NCBI GenBank assembly: GCA_035772735.1
Contig: JASDFA010000001.1
Coordinates: 133,425,001 to 133,489,000, forward strand
Direction of reading: 5' to 3'
DNA from: Datura wrightii
Taxonomy: Eukaryota; Streptophyta; Magnoliopsida; Solanales; Solanaceae
DNA length: 64,000 nt
The notes under the pieces were generated by a model that saw only the letters and a program-made list of their open reading frames with translations, searched no databases and had not been told where the DNA came from. The translations under genes and the position numbers were made by a program. Each line of letters opens with the position of its first letter. Within the stretch, counting starts at the first letter, position 1. Below, piece after piece: positions 1 through 10,990 of the stretch.

Positions 1-161
1 TAAGGGGTTGTAGGGCTATCAATAGGGTATATAGATTGAGGTCCACCTTTCTGGGCTTATGGGGGCTTAGGTAGGTTATGTTTATTGTTTGTACCTTTTA
101 GGCTTATGGGGGCTAGGTTAGGTTCTTGTTTGATTACTGCATGTGTAGCTTACAGTATAAC

Positions 162-1807
162 TGTTTACTCTGAAAGCCCAAAGATCAAACCCTAAATGAA
201 AACAGAGAAAATATGATTTTCTACACCAGGTCACAGAACGATTCTTTATGTGACCTGTCAGGTTGACCATGAGTCGTTAAGTGACTCATGGTGAGGAGTG
301 ATGACTTTCCTAGAAATTTCAAATTTGGGGTGACCACAGATATCACGACGAGTCGCGGTCAACCCCACGAGTCGTCAGGTCATCCGTGGTCTAGGGATGT
401 TGAAGGATGATTGATGAACTGGAAGTGTACCCCATGAATCGACACCACAAGTCGTGGCCAAATGCCACAATTCATTAGGTTAGTCCTGGTCATCAGTTGA
501 TCAGGCACTTAAGGTTTTGGGCAGCGGAGGTAACGGAAGTGACCATGAGTCATGGTCACCAGTGACGAACTATTAGGTCCCTTGTGGGGTACCCTTGAGG
601 AAAAGTGGCAGTGCACTTAACGATAGTAGATGACGACTCATGCCCTGTGGTAACGACACATCCAGTCCCTCATTGGGACTGGCAGTTAGTTTTTCCCAGC
701 GAATTTAATAAGGGCTTATTCATAATTCCTATGATCCTAAGGCATAAACTATGTTTTTTTAAGCTATGAATAGTCTGTTTTAAGAGGGGTAAGTTCATTC
801 TAGGCTATTCTTATTCATGCATGCAAGAGTAAAGGTCTAAAGAGGTGATCAAGCTCAATTTCCTCCAAGTTCTTCTCAATTCTTCCTTGGGCAATTAGAG
901 AAGTTGTAGAATCAGTTCTTATCAGGTATGTAAGGTTATGAATGGGTGAATTTGTTCACACCCATGCCTAATACCTCTCTAATTCATGAAAATCTATATG
1001 TTGATCTTATGGGGTTTTAACCCAATGCATGAATTTCCTAAGTTTCTACCAGGGTACGATCTAAGTACGTTTCTATTATTGAATTATGATTCATGGGAAA
1101 GTTTTACAATGTTTTCAATTATAAATCATATTTTCAAGTTTTATAAATTATAATGCCCATCCATGAGAAGTTCATGAAAGTTGAGATATATGATGTATAT
1201 TCAAGTATGATGAGATATTTATGATGAAAAGCATATTTTCAAGTTACTCATGTCTACGATCATGTTTTCAAGTGAATCAAGTATTTCCAAGTATTTTTAA
1301 GTATTGGGAAAGCCCATATTTTCAAGTATGATGTATGATTTCAAGTTAATTAGCTTACCACATGGTTTTGGTGTCAAGACTCTCATTTATGTTCAGCTTG
1401 TGGAATGGTTTGATCCAAGGCTCCTCATGTATGATTTCAGATTTTCTATGTACATGATTATTCAGCTTCGTTGGAAAACGATGGAGAGCATATGCATGTT
1501 TTTGGGAGTAGTGTCTAGCACCAAGTAGGCTAAGGGTCAGTCAACCCTATGCCTCAGAATTATGCACCGACGTATTTATGATCAGATTATTCGGGACTTC
1601 CTTTGTGAGCTTTATCCCTTCCCCAAGGGGCCTTCATCTTGATATAGATATCATGGTAGTGGCCTTAACCCTGGGAAGGCTTTCGATGGCTCTGCCCACT
1701 TGAGTGTGATAGTCGAGACCACGTAAGCTCTATCATGGTAATGTCGGTTACATGATAAGTCTCCTATTATTCCTCATGATTTCAGTTATGCATGTTTATC
1801 ATTCATG

Positions 1808-1858
<51 letters not shown>

Positions 1859-2523
1859 CTAAAGAAGGTTTGACCCAATGTACAGTTTTACTTATGATTA
1901 TCAAATTTCAGCTTTAGGTCATTCGATTCAGTTAAGATGTTCAGTTATGTTCAGATCATGATTTCAGAAAATAGCATGCAAGCCCTACTCTCAGATTCTT
2001 ATTTTGATTATGTTTCATATTAGGCATGTTTTAAATTATTTTACTTATTTAAGTGGTTTTACTTACCTTGCATACTCGGTTCATTCCACGTACTGACCGC
2101 ATAGTCTATGTTGTATCATTTTACAATACAAGCTCTGATCTTTAGACTCAGCCCTGTCACTAGGCAATTCTTTGGAGTTAGCATTCAACTTCAATGGTGA
2201 GTCGTCATCTCTCAAGGACTACCTATTTCCAATTATCTTGTATTTCCAATTTTTAGACTTGTTGGGTTAGTTGGGGGCGTTGTCCTATCAACCCCTCAGA
2301 TATGTTAGAGGCTTTCAGACTGTACGAAGTAATCAGCTTGTCATGTATTAAGTGAATTTCGGTTCTGATGTTATGTTATGATTAGACTTCTACTATGATT
2401 ACTATGTTAAGTCTTTCGCTTTATTTTATTGAGTTAGATGTATGTTCATGTTATGGGTCGACTTGGAGTCTCTCGGGGCTCCTTGTCCCGTGCCTTGATC
2501 CGGGCCTATTTAGGATCGTGACA
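162..2523 (+). mobile_element. TK1 solo LTR (2362 bp) with 5-bp target duplication
   Basis: The sequence begins TGTTTACTCTGAAAGCCC and ends ATCGTGACA, matching the TK1 LTRs at 40912, 48427 and 55732 over their whole length (2296-2343 bp). It is flanked by ATAAC (157-161) and GTAGC (2524-2528). The paralogous empty site in the TK2 3' LTR reads ATAGC (30776-30780), so each flank has changed by one transition. No internal region is attached, which fits a solo LTR left by LTR-LTR recombination. The U3 part (about 260-670) carries the dyad motif cluster, including an exact ACGAGTCGT at 367-375. The TATA position reads 'gctatgaatag', which is degraded. Confidence 0.9.
1808..1857. repeat. Compound (AT)n(GT)n microsatellite inside TK1 LTR
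   Basis: An AT run passes into a GT run just before 'tctaaagaaggtttgaccc'. Other TK1 LTRs carry only AT runs at the same site, so the GT expansion is specific to this copy. Confidence 0.95.
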
Positions 2524-3272
2524 GTAGCTTAATAAGATCTTTTAGGTTATCCTCTTACTCTTATAGTTGTGTACCTTCAATTCTTACTATTAGTCTAGTT
2601 CCAGCTTTTTCTTATTGTCTTACATACTCAATGCATTATTGTACTAACACTCGAGCCTGGGGGTGTTACACTCTTGCCTACAGGTTCTGACAAACAAGTT
2701 CAGAAACCTCCTCGGTAGCAGTTCAGGCACAGCGGATTGGTCAATTCCTTTCTTCTAGGGTTGCCATACTTTGGAGGTTTGCGCACCTTTTGTTTTATAG
2801 TTTATGGGTAGGTCGGGGCCCTGTCCTGAGTAAGTATCTACATTTTAGAGGCTTGCAGACTATGAAATTTTATAAAAGTACATTATTGGCCAGGTTGGCT
2901 TGTTGTTTTATATTGACAGTTTGACTACCTTAATGGCCCTTGTATATATACTTTCAACTTTAGCTGATTTAGATATCATAGTGGTCTCATTATACATATA
3001 GGAATTTGTAATATTAGACAGCATGGTGGTTGTGTCAGTTCTCATAAGATGTTATTTTTATTGTGAATTATTAGGTCAGCTGAATATATGTGCAAGTGTT
3101 TGTATTGTGGCCTTGCCAGCCAAGGGCTTCTGTAAGCTGAGATGTATTTGATTATTTTATTGATTATGTGCTACTAGAATGCACTAATGGTGTATATGTC
3201 CAGCTCAGTAAGCTCAAGTTCCAGTGTGGCATAAGGTGCCAGTTACACCTCCTAAAGAGGGGCTGACAAACT

Positions 3273-3284
3273 TGGTATCAGAGC
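3273..3284 (+). other. TK2 primer binding site (tRNA-iMet type)
   Basis: TGGTATCAGAGC lies five bases after the LTR end TGACA (3264-3268). This is the usual primer site of plant chromodomain Ty3/gypsy elements, so it fixes the LTR end and the plus orientation. Confidence 0.85.
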
Positions 3285-3479
3285 AATGTCATATCCTAGG
3301 AAGTCTGCAAGTCATGTCTAGTGGATTCTTGTTTATAAAAGTCTTGTGCACCATATTTTATAAGCAGGAAGCTATGAGGCATATTAGTATGACTATCCTT
3401 CTTCTACTCAAATCGTGTTATAGAGCTGAGTCTTATAGGATTGAGTCCCTAAGCTTATTATTAATGTCTCTCTACATAT

Positions 3480-4700
3480 ATGCCTGGTACGCAACAGACT
3501 ACAGCTAGCCGAGAGTTAGACACAACAACAGGACAAGGTACTAGTACAGTGCCACAAATGGAGACTGTGTAGCCTAAGGCCGGAGGGGGGATATCTTCTG
3601 GATCCCCCCAGCATTTTCCACTACTACAGGAGCCTCTTTGAGCTACAATCAGTGAATACCATCTCTAGCTCCTCCTATTTCTTCAAATAGAGATGTTAGG
3701 AGTGTAGTTTACATGTTAGCTCATATTATGTCTGCTCAGTGATAGCCGGTGGCACCAGAGGTTGTTGGGCCTTCTAAAGGACCCAAAATTTCAAGGGTTC
3801 ATAAGTGCATTGCTTTGAATCCTCTACAGTTTACGGGGACAGATCGCAAAGAGGACCCTCAACAATTTCTTCATCAACTTCATAGAATTTTCAAAGTTAT
3901 CCATGCTTTAGCTAATGAATCAGTTGAGTTAGTTGTGTTTTGATTATGAGATCTAGTTGTTTTGTGGTACGAAAGCTAAGAAAAGACCTATGCGCCTCCA
4001 TCTACTTGGTCCACTTTTTTGAGACTTTTATAGATCATTACTTGCTATGAGAGATTTGAGCAGCCCAAGTAGACTAGTTCTACATCTGGAGCAGGGTAGG
4101 ATGAGTGTCCAAGAGTATTCACTAGAGATTTGATTACTTGGATAGATATGCACCAGCTTTTGTTGATACGATGCCAAGCTAAGGTACACCAGTTTATAGC
4201 AGGGCTTTCTCTAGAGTACATTGAGTCTTATACTACAACTACATTGAAAGAGGACATGAATATATCATGAATTTATGCCTTTTACCAAATTGTAGAATAG
4301 TTCAAGTAGCAACATTGTGTGGCTGAGAGGGTAGATAGAAAGCAGCACAGGAGAGCCAGGCTAGATGATTTACAAGTATAGCCCCAAGGTATACTTAGAC
4401 CTCGATTTTTAGGTAGGTTTCCTAGTCCTTCAACCTAGAAATAGTAGGGTAGTAGGTCTAATCATCATGGACAGCCAGGTCCAAGCGAGAGCTCACCAAC
4501 ATTGGGCTCATAGCAACAGAGAGGCTCAAATCATACGAGGCCAGCCTCACCGTATTGTGTCATATGCGGCAGGAGGCACTTTGGAAAATGCAGATATGGT
4601 TCCATAACTTGTTATTCTTGTGGAAAAGATGGTCACATGATGAGGGACTACATGAATAGAGATCAGAGTGATAGGGGTCAGTAGATTGGATCATCAATAT
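3480..4700 (+). pseudogene. gag: TK2 gag, decayed and truncated
   Basis: The ATG at 3480 opens a frame rich in Gln and Thr (MPGTQQTTASRE...), broken by TAG after 30 codons (3570-3572). The gag core resumes at 3749-3943, with a NPLQFTGTDRKEDPQQFL block typical of retrotransposon gag. It continues through several frames to a CCHC zinc-knuckle region at 4556-4652: a CVICGRRH motif, then CYSCGKDGHMMRDY in which the last Cys has become Tyr. Such proteins coat element RNA in cytoplasmic particles. The frame is lost at about 4700, where Athila-type integrase sequence begins; protease and the rest of pol are absent. No function is expected. Confidence 0.75.
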
Positions 4701-4704
4701 CATG

Positions 4705-5165
4705 TCCCCATACCAGTTAGTGTTTGGTAAAGCTTGTCATCTTCCTATTGAACTTGAGCATAAGGCTCTATGGGCACTCAAGAAGCTCAACTTGAGCTAA
4801 AGCGAAGCTGCACATTTAAGGCTAAATCAGATAAATAAGATGGATGAATTCCATATGAGAGAATATGAGAGGGCTTCTTTGTACAAGGAGAAAATGAAGA
4901 TGTACCATGACTGGTGGATTGAAAAGAGGGAGTTTAGCCTTGGAGATATTGTGTTTTTGTTCAATTCTAGACTCTGTTTGTTTTCGGGAAAACTCCAATC
5001 AAAATGGTCTAAGTCGTTCAAAGTGACACAATATTCTCTTCTGGAGCTATTGAGCTTGAAAATCAAAAAGGGGAATGATTCAAAGTGAATGGCCAGCGTG
5101 TGAAGCAGTATTATGAAGTGCTAAAGGAGGTAAAAGTGTTAGAGTTGGCGTACCTTGATGAAATC
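4705..5165 (+). pseudogene. pol: ATH-P integrase C-terminal fragment
   Basis: The frame opens in SPYQLVFGKACHLPIELEHK, a block diagnostic of Athila/Tat integrases, just past where the DDE core would end. Further blocks are an ERASLYKEKMK helix, REFSLGDIVFLFNSRL and FSGKLQSKWS, the small C-terminal DNA-binding barrel. There is a TAA at 4798 and a frame change near 5079, after which the usual VNGQRVKQYY end is read in another frame. The catalytic core is absent, so the fragment cannot act. The same segment in ATH-M lies at 15040-15321 plus 22264 onward, split by the TK4 solo LTR. Confidence 0.8.
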
Positions 5166-6732
5166 TGAGTAATTAAGCTACCCGAGGCATGCTGCGATAT
5201 TAAATCAAGCGCTATTTGGGAGGCAACCCAAGATTGTTGTATTTAGAATTTATCATATTTGATTTGATTTTGTTCTTGTTTGAAAGGGGTGTTAAGTGTG
5301 TAGGTACAGGCGATTCTGATAAAGGTGACAAAGACAACTGACGGGGCCATCAGCATTGTGACGAGCCGTCACACTGAACCGTCAAAATGGAAAATAAATT
5401 GTGTATTCTAGATAAGCCCGACAATAGAATTGACAAACCTTCATACACATGATGGGTCATCACTTTGCATCATCACAAATGGAAGAAAACTAGGGGCTTC
5501 TATATAAGCTCGACGGTAGAGTTAACAAGACATCAATTGTGTTATCGGATGTGGTCACAGTAACATGGGATTTTGAATAAGTGTGGCGGTAAATCTGACA
5601 GATTGTCATTCACTCAACTAGACCTTCATATACTCCATTTCTTGAGGGGACTTGAAACCACCATATGCGCAAGCATGATAATTGAGTTGATGGACCGTCA
5701 GGTACCTGACGGGCCATCACCTACACCATTATCTAATCATCTATGTTTTGTTCTTAATAAAACCCTACTCCATCCAAACCAAACCCTCCTAACCCAAATC
5801 CCTGCATATTTACACCACGATGATATTAATTTTTGTTTACATTTTATTTTTCTTCTTTCCCACTTCTACAAACAGTTAACTAGCATACCTCCACTTCCAA
5901 ACCCATCATCAATATTTCTCAAATTCCCTTCATTCCCCATTCAATAGCTACTCAAATTTTTGGTTCTGTGTGAATAGTGGTGATTAGAGCTCCGTGTGAT
6001 TTTGTGATTCTCATTCCTAACACTCAGAGGTATGTTGTAAACATTCATTCTTGTTTGAAGTGTGTGGAGTGAGTATTGTAGTTGATGATGCAATTATAGC
6101 TGAACCTAGCTTATCTACTTGATCTTTCATGCTTAGTATTTGTACTAATTTTGTAACCCTGAAAAACTTGTACTGAAAAATAGTTGGTTCTTCCGATCTA
6201 AGTGTTGTATTCGTATGGAAACCTAAATCTATAAAGTGGCTATTCCCTATGATGGATTGTGTGATGATATTCTTAAGAAAATAGTCATATTTTCTGTTCG
6301 TCTTAGTTGTTACTTTGGTCCATGGATATATGGTGAGGAGAAGTATGAGTACCCACCATTGTTGTACATAAACTGGTAGCCTGACGAGATAAATGACGAG
6401 TCGTCACTTGTCAGAAGGACCATCACTATCATCATCAACACTTGACTGAGCATTAATTACATATGATGGAGGAAGTGACAGAGCATCATCTTGATGACAG
6501 ACTGTCACATTCACCGTCACTTATGGGTTTCACTGGGTATCTACTGGTTAAGCATGACGAAGGAAGTGACGGAGTGTCATAATTGTGATGGACCGTCACA
6601 TTCAAGTTTACTTGCCAATATCAATTGTGTGTTTTAAAGGATTCCTGTGATGGAGCATTATCACTCACCATTACTGGCATGTGCAATTATTGGAGTTGCT
6701 AGATACGTATCAAACTGTCAATTAATCACAGT
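5166..6732 (+). other. Non-coding spacer between integrase and 3' ORF of ATH-P
   Basis: No conserved reading frame is seen; 5573-5947 is a chance frame over AT-rich and C-rich sequence. The region carries many short dyads of the type TGACGAGTCGTCA (exact at 6394-6406) and ACGAGCCGT (5361-5369), like those in the LTRs. It may hold the leader or promoter of the downstream ORF, but nothing proves this. ATH-M has no counterpart to about 5240-9015. Confidence 0.5.
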
Positions 6733-8890
6733 ATGTTCACATGTTTTTTTCAAATAAACCTTAAAACAAATAGTTCAAATATTGTAGGTAACCATGCCCC
6801 TAAATTCCAACCTACCAGAGGTGGGCCACAAAGAAGGATTGATAGAACTGAGACAATACACCACATCAGAGACAAAAACACCGACTCTGAAGAGAAGATA
6901 CAAAAGACCAAGACTGAGGAACCATCACCGGCTTACCAAACTAGATCCATTGCTAGACAAAAAGCTGCTACTCCCCAGTTTAATGAGGGAGATGATTCTT
7001 CAGCAAATGGATCTAGTTCAAGTGGTGTTGGTTCTGATTCAAGTGAAGAAAGTGGCAATGAGGCCACAAACAGTCTGACAGGGGACTCTGAGCTACTAAG
7101 GTGCGATGTCCTAAAAGCTGAGATGCTGGGATTCAGGGATAGTATACGCTAGCAACTGAAGGGGGTGATGAGTATTTCCAGGAAGGCCTCACCATCACGG
7201 CAAGAGGACATCTCAACTAGAGCATTGCTGAGGAAGTTAGAATCATAGACTCAGAGTTGGTTGAGTATCCGAACATTGAGAGATGGTATAAATTCTATGG
7301 CTTGCGGTGGATGAGTGAATCACCGAGCTATTATTACCCCAACATGGTTCGTTAATTCTATGTAAACTATGTAGCCATTCTAGAGGGTCAGTGTAAAAAG
7401 GGGCAAAAACCAGTAGACATACGCATGCTACTCCGTGTACCGGTCCGTGGAGAAATGGTAGACACTTTAGCAACCACCATTAATAGAATACTTTATGGGC
7501 TAGACTTTACGCTACAAGAAAGCACTACATAGTTTGACTATAGAATCAGAGAGCGGCATAATCAGCATAGGTGGTTAGCACAGGTTCTAATGGATGGTCA
7601 GTTCTCTTGGCTGACAAGTACCATAGAGAGCTTAGTTAAGTCCGTACTGACATTTGTATCTAAATTTTGGTGGCAGTGGTGTGGCTTCGACTATTTCCAA
7701 CAGGAGGAGATAATACCATGGCAGAAGACAGGGCAGTGCTAGTAGCTAACATGGTGTCTAGGTTCCCATTAAACATGGGAGTCATTATCGCAAATGAGAT
7801 AAGCAGTAGGGCTGTGAAGTTATCTACATCACTGTCATTCCCATGCTTAATTACCCGATTATGCAGAGAAACTCATGTTCCAATACTAGCTGGATTTGAT
7901 GTTGAGAGACCTTCAACTAAGAAGTATGACTTAGAGAACTCTAAGGATGAAACTAGGTATGACCTGAAACTTCACAAACTGGTCATTGAAGTATTCGAGC
8001 CTAGTGGTCAAAGTGTAAAAGTAGCTGAAACCTCTACTGATATAGTTGGAGAAGCCACAGGGATAGACCCATTGAGCCTTGCAGTCCCACTTATGACATC
8101 CACCCCACCCACATCTAGTGCAGCTGTAGCAACACTCAAAGCAGAATCAGCTGAACATTATCTATTGTGCATCCACCCTCACAGTATGCATTCATGCCAG
8201 CAAACTTTGCTAAGGTGGTTTGGAAAGTAAACAGACATGATAAGAGATTAAAGTTGTTTGTTGAATAGCTGGGTACTTTTGTGAATAGAGTTATCACTAC
8301 TGCTTTGGAGCCATATGTGAGCCTTTACGCTCATATCAATGACATGCAGGCACGAATGAATGACAACTTGAAAGATCTTACCGTGCCAGACTTAGCAAAA
8401 TTTGTAGTCAAGTTAAAGAAATCTCAAGATGACATTGCCAAGTTACAGAAAGAGAGGCAGACTCAAGAGTTCCCGATTCCAGAATTTGCGGAGTCGAAGG
8501 AAGAGGAGGCATTTATAGATCTATAGGGCGAGCAACCTAAAGCAGCAGGTAAGCGACCAAGAGAAGGTGTTGGAGATAAGACCACATAAGAAGAACCACA
8601 AGAAAAGGAAATAAGAAAAAGTATAGTTGCGAGAGGCTCAGAGACTATCTAGAGAAGAAGAGGAGACGAGACTCAAGGAGATGCGAGCCCATGTTGGTAG
8701 GGCCTCCTCTAGTTCAGCACCCAAAGCTGAGGGGCATGCGACTATTGCTATAGTTTCTTCAGAGTCGCAGACTCTCATTACACCACCTCAAGCTATAGAG
8801 GTTGTCCCGCCCGATACTATGAGCGCGCTGATCACCACTGTCGCTATTATTGAGGTCCCTGGGTTACACCACCCTAGATTGTTATGCTAA
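6733..8890 (+). pseudogene. 3' accessory ORF of ATH-P: 'putative plant transposon protein' type, frameshifted
   Basis: I recognise the pattern of the plant-specific family often labelled Transposase_32 / putative plant transposon protein; its biochemical role is unknown to me. Order of parts: a basic N-terminus with FQPTRGGPQRRID and PAYQTRSIARQKA (frame 1, 6733-7152); a Ser/Glu/Asp-rich linker (about 6994-7065); a core beginning ERWYKFYGLRWM at 7278 (frame 3) and ending in KFWW (7662); then RLFPTGGDN...EDRAVLVANMV and LSFPCLITRLCRE (frame 2, 7667-8230); a Leu/Lys-rich probable coiled coil around LTVPDLAKFVVKLKKSQDDI (frame 1, 8281-8526); and an Arg/Glu-rich tail (frame 2, 8627-8890). At least four frame changes or stops break it. 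It occupies the place where Athila elements carry an env-like ORF, but I see no signal peptide or membrane helix. Confidence 0.7.
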
Positions 8891-10506
8891 ACTCCAGAGC
8901 ACAGAGCTTTATAGGTTTACCCTACTTCCAATTTGAAATTTTTGATAGGTGTATTGGGATAATGCCAGTATTTTTATGGGGGTGGAGTACTTAAGAGTTT
9001 GTCACACCATTTGAGGGTCGTGTTTCTTTTTCCTCAGGTGTGCTATCTAGTAGAATTGGCATGTTTAGGTTGTTTTTGAATTTATATTGTGATTGTGTCT
9101 GTAAAAGAAAATTTTGGGAAATTAGAGTAGTTGGTGTAAATAAACTCTTTTTGTTAAAGTGTTGGAAAATGGAGACCCCTACAAACTTTTGATGTGGCAT
9201 GTGTGCATTTTTGTAACATATTAACCTTGTTGGATCTGTGCATGTCATTGCTTGTATATTGATATTTCAACTATGCTTAAGCTAAAGCATACTCTAATAA
9301 TTAGTCGTTGATAGTGCAAATTTGTGACAAGTATGTGGAGAGTTGAACTTGTGCCAAGTTCTTACCTTGTGCATACATCCTGAATTTTCCTGGGTTATCT
9401 TGATAAGATTGTAGGTCAACTGTCTAAGAAAAGATCTTGTGACATCTTTTGTGATCAGTCCACTGAGCCTATATAACTACCCAAATAATGTGAATAATCC
9501 TTTGCTCCCTGATTTTGACCCTAATTGACCCATTCATTTCATTAGCCCATTTACCCCCCTCATCTTTTTTTATAATGAATCTGCTTTAACCCTAGTCCCT
9601 CCTTGGACATTGTGTACCTCAACTCAGGCAAATTGCGTAAGTTAAGGGTGGCTACAGTAGGAGGTGCATAAAAAGGTTGGGTGTGAAAAGTAGAATTTGA
9701 TGGTTGAAAAGAAGCGGGTGCGGTGTGATTGATAAAGAAAATGAAAAGAAAAGAAAAGAAAAACAAAGTTCCAGTGAAAATGAAAAACACAAGAAAATAA
9801 AAATAGTGACATCTTAATAAGGATAAAGAGAATCAAAATGAAGACCACACCCGTCAATTGAAAAGGGAAATAAATAAAGGAGAGTAAGGGAGAGAAAATA
9901 AGAGTGGAGCAAGAGAAATAGTGTAGCATCAAGTAGGGTCAAGTCACTTTATTCATATGTACCATACCATTCCCCAAGCCTACATTGCAAGCCAAGAAAA
10001 GTCCTATAGTGACCCTAGTCAAGTGTCTGAAGAACCTAAAAAAATGGTAATAAGGGCAAGCTTATGGTATTGCATGTGCATTGTTGGAATGTTTTTGTGA
10101 GAGTGAGTGTTTTGTTCTAGTCCACATGTAAATAACGTTATATTTGAGTTGGGACTTATTTTTGGTGAAGACACTAGCAAAGCGCTATTGACTTATGGTT
10201 GTTAGGATAGTCGTTGTTGGTATATGCAAAGTGCTACGTTGATATCATAATGTCACCCTTAGATCCTCATGAGTCAATATGTTAAGTGAGTGTCATATGT
10301 ACATATTTTGTTTGTAAAAAGGGAGTTGTAAGTGTGAAATATTGAGTGTCATATGTACATATTTTGTTTGTAAAAAGGGAGTTGTAAGTGTGAAATAATT
10401 TGTTTTGAGCATAATGATTGTTGTAGTTTATCCTAAGTTTCTTTTACTTTAATGTGGTGCTTGGTGTGTTGTTTAAGGAAAACAAAACATTCTAAGTTGA
10501 GGGTGT
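8891..10506 (+). other. ATH-P 3' untranslated region and polypurine tract
   Basis: No gene. The sequence is the inverted homologue of the ATH-M 3' region: for example 'gctatctagtaga' near 9040 against the complement near 14815, and the 'tggacattgtgtacctcaac' stretch near 9605 against the complement near 14275. It contains an A/G-rich segment (9720-9930), a 56-bp tandem duplication (10288-10399) and the purine tract at 10494-10506 that primes plus-strand synthesis. Confidence 0.65.
10288..10399. repeat. Two tandem 56-bp units
   Basis: A unit beginning GAGTGTCATATGTACATATT at 10288 is repeated from 10344 with no differences that I can see. The identity stands out against the decay around it, so the duplication looks recent. 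Confidence 0.9.
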
Positions 10507-10659
10507 TGATGCGCCGTCATTTGATGGTGCATTTGATGATTTTAACTATGAATTGATGCAAGTTCTTGAGCAAATTTTGTTAGATTTGATTATTTTTGTA
10601 TCTATTGTACAGGAAAATAAATCAAGGCAAGAGATGGGGTGAAACAAGCTCAAAGGATC

Positions 10660-10990
10660 AAGTGAAGGCATAACTGATGGGTCGTCAACCATGTGACGGG
10701 CCATCACATCTACCATCGAGCTAACCCTTTTGATACTTATCAAGTGATGGCAACCTTGACGGGCCATCAACCAAGTGACGGACCATCATCTTTACCATCA
10801 AGATTAAGCAATGGAAGTGCAAGGTCAGGAATAACTAATGACCAAAGTGACAGACTGTTAAATAAGTGACGAGTCGTCAACTATGGCATCATTACTGGTA
10901 CAAACAAGATCATCACTGGATAAGTTTGACGGCTAAAGTGATGGGCCGTTAGCTTGTTGATGGACCATCAATTTGGGCATCACATAAGAA
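10660..10990. repeat. Dyad-motif cluster in ATH-P LTR U3
   Basis: A run of short, imperfect dyads of the form TGACGRSYCGTCA. One is perfect: TGACGAGTCGTCA at 10867-10879. Others are 'gacgggccatca' and 'gatgggccgtta' variants. They sit upstream of the TATA-like site. Confidence 0.7.

Larger units (their letters stand above)
1..3268 (+). mobile_element. TK2 5' LTR, right-hand part, split by a solo LTR
   Basis: Bases 1-161 and 2529-3268 align to 30604-31494 in the 3' LTR, including a 'gggcttatggggg' stretch and an end of the form GGGGCTGACA. Bases 162-2528 are a foreign TK1 solo LTR with one copy of its target duplication. No coding sequence is supported; short reading frames such as 1304-1528 and 3224-3508 are chance frames in LTR sequence. 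Confidence 0.75.
4700..10506 (+). mobile_element. ATH-P: Athila-like element, 3' internal remnant
   Basis: From about 4705 the sequence encodes an Athila-type integrase C-terminus. A long spacer, a separate 3' ORF and the pre-LTR region follow, ending in the purine-rich AAGTTGAGGGTGT at 10494-10506. The 3' LTR starts at 10507. The 5' LTR, gag, protease, RT, RNase H and most of integrase are missing; a deletion must have removed them together with the TK2 pol into which ATH-P had inserted. The part after the integrase can be aligned to ATH-M on the opposite strand: 5150-5240 to the reverse of about 15000-15070, and 9015-10506 to the reverse of 13428-14850. Confidence 0.75.

Noticed and set aside
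5573..5947. 124-codon plus-strand frame
   Set aside because: Low-complexity C/T-rich spacer sequence; no similarity to gag, pol or the accessory ORF.
6733..8890. Env-like protein in the 3' ORF of ATH-P
   Set aside because: The position fits, but I see no signal peptide, transmembrane helix or Cys pattern; the blocks match the plant transposon-protein type.
9560..9932. Phe-rich minus-strand frames resembling membrane helices
   Set aside because: They are translations of an A/G-rich non-coding stretch; the ATH-M homologue (14056-14280) gives a similar artefact on its own complementary strand.
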